From: an uncultured Phascolarctobacterium sp.
Lineage (GTDB): Bacteria > Bacillota > Negativicutes > Acidaminococcales > Acidaminococcaceae
Direction of reading: 5' to 3'
Length of the DNA stretch: 8,583 nucleotides
Assembly: GCA_937906915.1 (NCBI GenBank)
Contig: CALCUU010000035.1
Coordinates: 1-8,583, forward strand
Positions 1-5,867 of this stretch are shown in pieces. The notes below the pieces were generated by a model that worked only from the letters and a program-made list of their open reading frames with translations, was not told the origin of the DNA and did not search any database. Each line of letters opens with the position of its first letter. The stretch's first letter is position 1. The position numbers and the translations under genes were made by a program.

Positions 1-915
1 AAGCATAAGTTGGATGGCAAGAGCCACGTTTTGATTGGTACTACCGGCAGATTGCTTGACCATATCCGTAAGGGCAACACTTCCCTTGGTGGGGTGAAGT
101 ACCTTGTTCTGGACGAAGTTGACGAAATGCTTCTGCAAGGTTTCATTGACGAAGCCAGCGAGCTTATCGCTATGACCAGTCCTGAACGTCAAACCATGCT
201 CTGCTCCGCAACACTGAATGAGGAAGTTCGTAAGTTAGGTAAACGCATTACCCGTAACTGCTCCCTCATCGACATTAACCCTGCTGAAGCTACCGTAGAT
301 AAAATCCAACAAATCTGTTTGAAAACTACGGAAGAGTACAAGAATAAAGCAGTTGCTTCCTTGATTGACCGCTACAATCCGTATTTGGCAATTGTGTTCT
401 GCATTAGCAAGGAGCGTACCAAAGAGTTAGGCGATTGGCTGGGAACTCAAGGCTACAACGTTGATGTGCTCCACGGCGAAATGTCTGCGGCGAAACGCAA
501 GACTGTTATGAAAACCTTTAGGGATGCCAAAATTCAAATTCTGGTAGCAAGTGACCTTGCTGCTCGTGGTTTGGACGTTGAAGGCGTAACCCACGTTATT
601 AACTACGATATTCCTCACGATGTTGATTGGTACGTGCACCGCATTGGCAGAACTGGTCGCGCAGGTAACGAAGGCGTTGCTGTTACCTTATACACTGCTG
701 ACGAAGTAAAGTGGTTGAAAAATATCGAAAGCAAGCTGAACATTACCATGGAACGCCAAAACTTGGAGGGTAAGACTGTGGTGCGCCGCACTACAACTTC
801 TTCCGCACCTAAGAAGAAAAAAGCAGGCGCTCCTAAGCGTGGACGTAATGCGGTTGCTGACAAACGTAAGGCACCTAAGACTGGTTCTAACCGTCGACAA
901 AACAAGAAAGCGTGA
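1..915 (+). CDS. DEAD-box ATP-dependent RNA helicase, 3' part (5' end outside window)
   Basis: This is an ATP-dependent RNA helicase of superfamily 2, expected to unwind or remodel RNA in the cytoplasm, for example in ribosome assembly or mRNA turnover. The frame is open from base 1, so the Q motif, Walker A (motif I) and motif Ia lie upstream and the gene is partial, not broken. Visible motifs in order are: motif Ib as TTGR (usually TPGR) near base 40; motif II as DEVD at 112-123 in place of DEAD; motif III SAT at 205-213; motif V SDLAARG at 550-570; and motif VI HRIGRTGR at 637-660. From about base 772 the protein ends in a low-complexity Lys/Arg-rich tail of the kind that gives nonspecific RNA affinity in DeaD/CshA-type proteins. 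It is followed at once by an intrinsic terminator. The family is certain. The exact subgroup (CshA, CshB, DeaD or another) cannot be settled without the N-terminus. Confidence 0.95.
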   Translation, partial: KHKLDGKSHVLIGTTGRLLDHIRKGNTSLGGVKYLVLDEVDEMLLQGFIDEASELIAMTSPERQTMLCSATLNEEVRKLGKRITRNCSLIDINPAEATVDKIQQICLKTTEEYKNKAVASLIDRYNPYLAIVFCISKERTKELGDWLGTQGYNVDVLHGEMSAAKRKTVMKTFRDAKIQILVASDLAARGLDVEGVTHVINYDIPHDVDWYVHRIGRTGRAGNEGVAVTLYTADEVKWLKNIESKLNITMERQNLEGKTVVRRTTTSSAPKKKKAGAPKRGRNAVADKRKAPKTGSNRRQNKKA

Positions 916-924
916 TTATTATGT

Positions 925-959
925 AGAGATTGCTCGAAGCGAGCAATCTCTTTTTATTT
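925..959 (+). terminator. Intrinsic (rho-independent) terminator after the helicase gene
   Basis: A perfect 12-bp stem pairs 925-936 with 940-951 across a 3-base loop (937-939). It is followed by a T-rich run (951-959, TTTTTATTT). It starts 10 bases after the helicase stop codon. There is no matching T-tract on the opposite strand, so it should work only on the + strand. Its T-tract overlaps the -35 box of the next promoter. Confidence 0.93.
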
Positions 960-985
960 ACATAGACACGTGATAGGTTTATAAT
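957..985 (+). promoter_or_regulatory. Sigma-A-type promoter for the gltX operon
   Basis: A -35 box TTTACA (957-962, one mismatch to TTGACA) and a perfect -10 box TATAAT (980-985) are separated by an optimal 17-base spacer. Transcription should start near 991-993, giving a leader of about 38 bases before the gltX start. That leader is too short for a T-box or another tRNA-sensing riboswitch. Confidence 0.85.
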
Positions 986-1016
986 TATTCTGATATAGAA
1001 TTTTTATTTTTAGAAT

Positions 1017-1020
1017 GGAG
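1017..1020 (+). promoter_or_regulatory. Ribosome binding site that decides the gltX start
   Basis: GGAG at 1017-1020 lies 9 bases before the ATG at 1030. The in-frame ATG at 1015 overlaps this site and has only A/T-rich sequence without a Shine-Dalgarno match upstream, so 1030 is the better start. Confidence 0.75.
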
Positions 1021-1029
1021 AAGAATACT

Positions 1030-2496
1030 ATGTCTGAAATTAGAGTTCGCTTCGCTCCCAGTCCCACTGGTTACTTACATATTGGCGGTGCTCGTACCGC
1101 ACTTTTCAATTGGCTTTTTGCAAAGAAGATGGGCGGTAAAATGATACTGCGCATTGAAGATACAGATACAGAACGTTTGAAGGAGGATTCCGTCAGCCAA
1201 ATTTTGACCAGCCTGAAATGGTTAGGCTTAAATTGGGACGAAGGTCCCGAAGCTGGCGGTGAGTATGGTCCGTACTATCAATCTGAGCGTCAGGAGATTT
1301 ACACTAAGTTCGCCCAACAATTGGTGGCAGAAGGTAAAGCCTACTACTGCTTCTGCACTTCTGAAGAATTAGAGGCGGAACGTGAAAAGCAACGTGCGGC
1401 AAAGGAACCCTTCCGCTACGCTCGCACCTGTCGTGAATTAGACCCTGCCATTGCCAACGCTCGCAGGGAAGCAGGGGAACCGTGTTCTATTCGTATCAAG
1501 ATTCCCACAGAAGGTAGCGTCGTTGTCCACGACTTGATTCACGGTGACGTAACCTTTGACTTAAAACAATTGGACGATTTTGTCATTGTCAAAAGCAATG
1601 GTATGCCCACCTACAACTTTGCCGTTGTTGTAGACGACCATTTGATGAAGATGAGCCACGTTCTTCGTGCGGAGGAACATCTTTCCAACACTCCCAAGCA
1701 GCTTTTGATTTACGAAGCTTTAGGCTGGGAACCCCCTGCTTTCGGACATATGCCTATGATTTTGGCACCTGACCGTTCCAAATTGAGCAAACGTCACGGC
1801 GCAACCTCTGTTGAAGAATTTAGAGACCAAGGTTATTTGCCGGAAGCTATTGTAAATTACTTGACCCTCCTTGGTTGGGGACCTGGTGATGAAAGAGAAA
1901 TCTTTAGCTTGGCAGAAACCGTTGAGCTCTTTGCGCTTGAGCAAATGTCTAAGAAGGCTGCCGTGTACGACACTAAGAAGCTGACTTGGATGAACGGTCA
2001 ATATTTGTCAGAGCTTCCTTTAGAAAAAATCTTGCCGGAAGCAGAAGTTTTCTTCATTAAAGAAGGCTTGTGTGACGAAGCTTGGCTTGCAGAAAATAAA
2101 GAGTACTTTGCCAAGTTGATTGACACCGTCCGTGTGCGCGTGAAGACCTTGCAGGAGGTAGTGGATGCTTCTACTTACTTCTTCAAAGATTTAGAAGGCT
2201 ACGATGAAAAGGGTGTAGCTAAGCACTTCAAACCGGAAGCAATAGAGCTTTTAGAAAAGTGCATTGCTGCTGTGGAGGCTGACGAAGTTTACGACCTTGC
2301 CAGCACCGAAGCTGCCTACAATAAAATTGCAGAAGACAATGGCTTGGCGTTGGGCAAGGTAATTCATCCCACACGATTGGCGCTTACGGGTAGAACTGTT
2401 AGCCCTGGTATGTTCGACGTAATGGTGCTTTTAGGAAAAGAGAAAACCTTGGCGAGAATGGGCAAGGCTATTGAATACATTAAGACTTTAGGATAG
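1030..2496 (+). CDS. gltX: Glutamyl-tRNA synthetase (GluRS)
   Basis: This class I aminoacyl-tRNA synthetase attaches glutamate to tRNA-Glu in the cytoplasm, using ATP. It is 488 residues from the chosen start, normal for bacterial GluRS. The Rossmann-fold signature HIGG is at residues 17-20 within APSPTGYLHIGGARTALFN, and the KMSKS-type loop KLSKR is at 251-255. The insertion between the two halves of the catalytic domain carries a zinc-site-like pattern: C107, C109, Y130 and C134. Its spacing (C-x-C, then Cys 25 residues on) matches the zinc region of E. coli GluRS as I recall it. Residues from about 330 on form the helical anticodon-binding region. An in-frame ATG five codons upstream (1015) would add MEKNT but lacks a ribosome binding site. 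The gene is the first of a four-gene unit with its own promoter. Some Bacillota enzymes also charge tRNA-Gln for later amidation by GatCAB. Whether this one does cannot be read here. Confidence 0.97.
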   Translation: MSEIRVRFAPSPTGYLHIGGARTALFNWLFAKKMGGKMILRIEDTDTERLKEDSVSQILTSLKWLGLNWDEGPEAGGEYGPYYQSERQEIYTKFAQQLVAEGKAYYCFCTSEELEAEREKQRAAKEPFRYARTCRELDPAIANARREAGEPCSIRIKIPTEGSVVVHDLIHGDVTFDLKQLDDFVIVKSNGMPTYNFAVVVDDHLMKMSHVLRAEEHLSNTPKQLLIYEALGWEPPAFGHMPMILAPDRSKLSKRHGATSVEEFRDQGYLPEAIVNYLTLLGWGPGDEREIFSLAETVELFALEQMSKKAAVYDTKKLTWMNGQYLSELPLEKILPEAEVFFIKEGLCDEAWLAENKEYFAKLIDTVRVRVKTLQEVVDASTYFFKDLEGYDEKGVAKHFKPEAIELLEKCIAAVEADEVYDLASTEAAYNKIAEDNGLALGKVIHPTRLALTGRTVSPGMFDVMVLLGKEKTLARMGKAIEYIKTLG

Positions 2497-2500
2497 GAGG
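2495..2500 (+). promoter_or_regulatory. Ribosome binding site of the secreted inhibitor-like gene
   Basis: A perfect AGGAGG overlaps the gltX stop codon (TAG, 2494-2496) and sits 7 bases before the ATG at 2508. This is consistent with strong translation and with coupling to gltX. Confidence 0.85.
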
Positions 2501-2507
2501 TAGGTTC

Positions 2508-3362
2508 ATGAAAATATTTTTAACTGCTTTATTGTGCATGCTGTTGTGCGTGCCTGCTTTTGCGGACCAACAGACTACTGTGCTTTCTGCGCCTGCTTCC
2601 ATTAAAAAGGCAACAGGTTTGCTGCCCTACATCGACGGTAGCAATGACCCATTGCTGGAAAAAGAAGCTAATAATATTTTGCAAAAGTATGCGGAAGAGC
2701 TGGTGGATAAGGTTGGCAACAAAGGTACCATCAATTACGCTGTACAGCTGAACCGTCCCAGTTTGGTAAGCGTGCTCTTGCAAGCTAATAATGAGAAGAA
2801 GGTTGCCTACAAGGGCGTGAACCTTGACTTAACTACTGGTCGCGAATTTATTGTATATGATTTCTTTACTAAGGATGATAATGTGAAAGAGACCTTGGGC
2901 GATTATGCAGACGTGCTCTTTTCTGAAAAGGGTATCTACACCCGCGAAAGTGAAAAGACCGGCTACACTGCTTTCGTACCTTACAGCAAGCTGATGGCTA
3001 GCATGCGCATTGGCGAAGCAGGTCGTCTTGTACAAATTGCCAAGCTGACCCGCAATGCGGAGGGCAAAACCTTGACCGTACCCAACGGTAGCATGATGGC
3101 AATGAAGTTGGACTCCAATCCTACTACTGGTTACCGCTGGATTGTGACCTATCCGGAAGGTGCGGAGAACGCTATTAAAAATGTAGGTAGTTCCTTTATC
3201 ATGCCTCGTGGTGATGACCAACGTACCGGTATGCCCGGTGTGGAAATCTTGGTGTTCACTGCCCAAGAGCCTGGCACTTATAACTTGAAGCTTGATTATA
3301 AACGTCCTTGGGAACGTATTGGCATAGATAGCTTTAACTTTACCGTTGTTGTGAAGGAGTAA
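2508..3362 (+). CDS. Secreted protein: DUF4163/DUF3298-like region plus C-terminal chagasin-type (I42) protease-inhibitor domain
   Basis: This 284-residue protein is predicted to be exported. Residues 1-19 form a typical Sec signal peptide with a Lys near the start, a hydrophobic core and an AFA cleavage site before Asp20. There is no Cys just after the cleavage site, so it is not a lipoprotein. Residues about 35-175 resemble the DUF4163/DUF3298 fold seen in PdaC and RsiV-type extracellular domains: LLPYIDGSND at 38-47 is followed by the strand-rich NLDLTTGREFIVYDFF at 105-120. Residues about 185-284 match the chagasin/I42 family of papain-type cysteine-protease inhibitors. All three inhibitory-loop motifs are visible: NPTTGYRW at 204-211, the Gly-rich GMPGVEILVF at 241-250 and RPWE at 266-269. 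The gene sits 11 bases after gltX and 2 bases before the U32 gene, so it is co-transcribed. Its physiological target is unknown, and I infer a role outside the membrane against its own or foreign cysteine proteases. The C-terminal assignment is strong, the N-terminal one moderate. Confidence 0.85.
   Translation: MKIFLTALLCMLLCVPAFADQQTTVLSAPASIKKATGLLPYIDGSNDPLLEKEANNILQKYAEELVDKVGNKGTINYAVQLNRPSLVSVLLQANNEKKVAYKGVNLDLTTGREFIVYDFFTKDDNVKETLGDYADVLFSEKGIYTRESEKTGYTAFVPYSKLMASMRIGEAGRLVQIAKLTRNAEGKTLTVPNGSMMAMKLDSNPTTGYRWIVTYPEGAENAIKNVGSSFIMPRGDDQRTGMPGVEILVFTAQEPGTYNLKLDYKRPWERIGIDSFNFTVVVKE
3354..3359 (+). promoter_or_regulatory. Ribosome binding site of the U32 gene, inside the upstream gene
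   Basis: AAGGAG lies within the last codons of the inhibitor-like gene, 5 bases before the ATG at 3365. Stop and start are only 2 bases apart, so translation is probably coupled. Confidence 0.8.
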
Positions 3363-3364
3363 AC

Positions 3365-5839
3365 ATGGATAACTCTAAGGAAAGAATTATAGAATTACTT
3401 GCTCCTGCCGGAAGCTGGGAAGCTCTTGAAGCTGCAGTGAACGCAGGCGCAGACGCAGTATATATGGGTGGCAAGGCCTTTGGTGCTCGCCAATACGCTA
3501 GTAACTTCGATAGGGAAGAGATGGCGAAGGCAGTTTACTTTGCCCACATGCACCGCGTAAGAATTTATATTACCGTAAATACCCTTGTGGACGATAGCGA
3601 GATGCAGGATTTGGCAAGCTACTTGCTCTTCCTCAACAATGTTGGCGTTGACGGTATCATCGTGCAGGATTTGGGCGTAATCCGTTTGGCAAAACAAATC
3701 GTGCCTGACCTGCCCTTACACGCCAGCACCCAAATGACCGTTACCAATAGCAGTGGTGTAGATTTTTCCATTGAAGCTGGTATGGAGCGTACCGTTGTAG
3801 CTCGTGAGCTTAGTCTTGAAGAAATCAAAGCTGCCTGCAGTCGTGGTACGGAAATTGAAACCTTTATCCACGGTGCGCTGTGCGTATGCTATTCTGGTCA
3901 ATGCTTGATGAGTAGCTTGATTGGTGGTCGTAGTGGTAACCGTGGTCGCTGCGCTCAACCTTGTCGCTTGCCCTACAAGCTGATGAACGCTAAGGGTGAG
4001 GATATGCTGGCTGGCAAGGACGCTGGTCAATATCTGTTGAGCCCCAAGGATATGAACACCTTGGAAATTTTGCCTGAGCTTATTGAAGCTGGCGTTGTTT
4101 CCTACAAAATAGAAGGTCGCATGAAGCGTCCTGAATACGTTGCTGTGGTGGTAGATGCTTACCGTCGTGCTATCGACAGCTACAAAGCGGGCAATTACAA
4201 TGTGCCCCAAAAAGACTTAGATAATATTGAACAAATCTTTAATCGTGACTTTACTACTGCCTATATGACCCATCGTCCCGGTCGTGAGATGATGAGTGAC
4301 CGTCGTCCTAATAACCGTGGCGTTTTGGTTGGTCGTGTTGCGAAATTAGACAAAGCTCGTAATAAAGCTACCATTAAATTAGATAAAGAGCTTCACTTAG
4401 GTGATGGCTTGGAATTTTGGGTAAGCGTTGGCGGTCGTGTTGGTACTACTGTTACTGAAATGCTCCGTGGTGGCGAAAGCGTTAGCGTTGCCAAGGTAGG
4501 GGAGCAAGTTACCATTGACGTACCCAATGGCGTGCGCCTTAATGACCGTGTGTTCCGCACCTTGGATGCGGGATTGATGGCTTACGCTCAACAATTCTTT
4601 GGACCTGATGCTAAGAAGCGTATCCCCGTTGATGCAGTTGTAACTGCTAAGCTGGGCGAGCCTATGAAGATTATGCTTACTGACGACGAAGGTAACGTAG
4701 GCTACGGTGAAACTAACTTTATCGTGGAAGAAGCACGTAAGCGTGCTCTTGATGACGATGTAGTTCGCAAGCAGGTAGACCGCCTTGGTACTACTGAATA
4801 CTTCCTTAACAGCTTGACCTTTGAACACGACGACAACGTGATGGTTCCTATGAGCGAAATGAACGAAGCACGTCGTATGGCAGCAGAATCCTTAGACGCT
4901 GCTCGCTTGGAAGCATTTGCTCCTGCCCGCAAGCAACGTCATAGCTACAAGGCAGAGCTTGTGCCTCGTGAAAAAGGCAATCGCAATCGTAACGCTATTA
5001 TTACCGTACACTGCGATACGGTTGCTAAAGTGGAAGAAGCACTGCGTGGTGGAGCAGATAGAATCCTCTTTGCCGGTGACGCCTTTAGCACTAAGGTAAT
5101 TACTAATGAAGATTATCGCACTGTGGTAGCTCTGGCTCGTAAGGCTGGCAAGGAAGTTGCCTTTGCTACCCCGCGTATTATTAAGGAAGCACAGCTTAAA
5201 TTCTTTGACAAGCTTTTCGCTTTGTGGAATGAGCTTGCTCCTGATTATGTTTACATCAGCAATAATGGTTTGTGGCCTTTGGCTAAGAAGTACGAAAACT
5301 TAAAGCTGTGGGCTGATATGACCCTTAATATTTATAATGTACAATCCCTTGAATTTTGGCACGAAGCAGGTGCCCAAGGCGCATTGCTTTCTCCGGAGCT
5401 TACCATGGGACAGGTAGAGCATTTGGCAGCAGTATCTCCCATGCCCGTAGAATGTATGGTGCAGGGCAGATTGGAAATGATGGTTTCCGAATACTGCGTT
5501 GGTGGTAGCTTCTTAGGCGATTTGCATAAGGGTGCCTGCAAGTTTAACTGTAAGGAGCCTTTGTTCTTAGGCGACCGCAAGGACGCAGCTTTCCCCGTTG
5601 TGGGCGACCAATACTGCAAAATGCACGTCCTCAACGCTCACGAGCTTTCCATGTTGACTAACATCAAGCACATGGAGGACATTGGTGTTGCCAGCCTGCG
5701 TATTGACGGACGCAACTACGATGCTAAAGACGTAGGCGAATTAACTAGAATGTATAAGCAAGTTTTGCGTGGCGAAATGCACATCGAAGAAAACTTGCCT
5801 AACACTACCCGCGGTCACTACTTCCGCGGAGTGCTCTAA
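3365..5839 (+). CDS. Long U32-family protein (annotated as peptidase U32; probable RlhA-type iron-sulfur hydroxylase relative)
   Basis: The U32 family is traditionally labelled collagenase-like peptidase, but characterised members (RlhA, TrhP, UbiU/UbiV) are iron-sulfur proteins in RNA or ubiquinone hydroxylation. At 824 residues this is the long form. The N-terminal TIM-barrel-like U32 domain covers about residues 8-300, with LLAPAGSWEALEAAVNAGAD at 11-30. The U32 family signature is at 165-183 (E-x-F-x2-G-A-L-C-x4-G-x-C-x-M-S). Candidate cluster ligands are C173, C180, C196 and C200. A middle DUF3656-like region follows at about 310-520. A second U32-like half at about 543-800 carries its own Cys set: C711, C725, C729 and C751. 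No signal peptide is visible, so it is cytoplasmic. It lies between the secreted inhibitor-like gene and mutS2, and a U32 gene next to mutS2 recurs in Bacillota. By analogy with RlhA, 23S rRNA hydroxylation is possible, but the substrate is inference. True protease activity seems less likely. Confidence 0.9.
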   Translation: MDNSKERIIELLAPAGSWEALEAAVNAGADAVYMGGKAFGARQYASNFDREEMAKAVYFAHMHRVRIYITVNTLVDDSEMQDLASYLLFLNNVGVDGIIVQDLGVIRLAKQIVPDLPLHASTQMTVTNSSGVDFSIEAGMERTVVARELSLEEIKAACSRGTEIETFIHGALCVCYSGQCLMSSLIGGRSGNRGRCAQPCRLPYKLMNAKGEDMLAGKDAGQYLLSPKDMNTLEILPELIEAGVVSYKIEGRMKRPEYVAVVVDAYRRAIDSYKAGNYNVPQKDLDNIEQIFNRDFTTAYMTHRPGREMMSDRRPNNRGVLVGRVAKLDKARNKATIKLDKELHLGDGLEFWVSVGGRVGTTVTEMLRGGESVSVAKVGEQVTIDVPNGVRLNDRVFRTLDAGLMAYAQQFFGPDAKKRIPVDAVVTAKLGEPMKIMLTDDEGNVGYGETNFIVEEARKRALDDDVVRKQVDRLGTTEYFLNSLTFEHDDNVMVPMSEMNEARRMAAESLDAARLEAFAPARKQRHSYKAELVPREKGNRNRNAIITVHCDTVAKVEEALRGGADRILFAGDAFSTKVITNEDYRTVVALARKAGKEVAFATPRIIKEAQLKFFDKLFALWNELAPDYVYISNNGLWPLAKKYENLKLWADMTLNIYNVQSLEFWHEAGAQGALLSPELTMGQVEHLAAVSPMPVECMVQGRLEMMVSEYCVGGSFLGDLHKGACKFNCKEPLFLGDRKDAAFPVVGDQYCKMHVLNAHELSMLTNIKHMEDIGVASLRIDGRNYDAKDVGELTRMYKQVLRGEMHIEENLPNTTRGHYFRGVL

Positions 5840-5855
5840 TATAATGAAGAAAGAC

Positions 5856-5861
5856 TGAGGT
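5856..5861 (+). promoter_or_regulatory. Ribosome binding site of mutS2
   Basis: TGAGGT at 5856-5861, within CTGAGGTAG, is 6 bases before the ATG at 5868. The match is weaker than for the other genes of the unit. Confidence 0.6.
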
Positions 5862-5867
5862 AGTTTC

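Noticed and set aside
987..1001. Small inverted repeat ATTCT-N5-AGAAT at the gltX transcription start
   Set aside because: Only five A/T-rich base pairs, well within chance for such sequence, and no second copy near other promoters here.
960..1029. Possible T-box or other riboswitch ahead of gltX
   Set aside because: The leader from the predicted start is about 38 bases, too short for a T-box, and no specifier stem or antiterminator is seen.
3716..4210. Long open frame on the minus strand (164 codons) inside the U32 gene
   Set aside because: It lies opposite a strongly supported gene, its product is low-complexity (Thr- and Ala-rich) with no recognisable domain, and it has no ribosome binding site of note. 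It is a shadow of biased codon use.
3365..5839. U32 protein as a protease paired with the neighbouring cysteine-protease inhibitor
   Set aside because: U32 members that have been characterised are iron-sulfur proteins, not papain-type proteases. The inhibitor is exported while the U32 protein has no signal peptide, so a direct protease-inhibitor pair is unlikely.
5840..5845. Perfect TATAAT in the U32-mutS2 gap
   Set aside because: Sequence 16-18 bases upstream (around CACTACTT) has no -35 resemblance and there is no extended TG element. It follows directly from the U32 stop codon and probably arose by chance, though weak internal initiation cannot be excluded.
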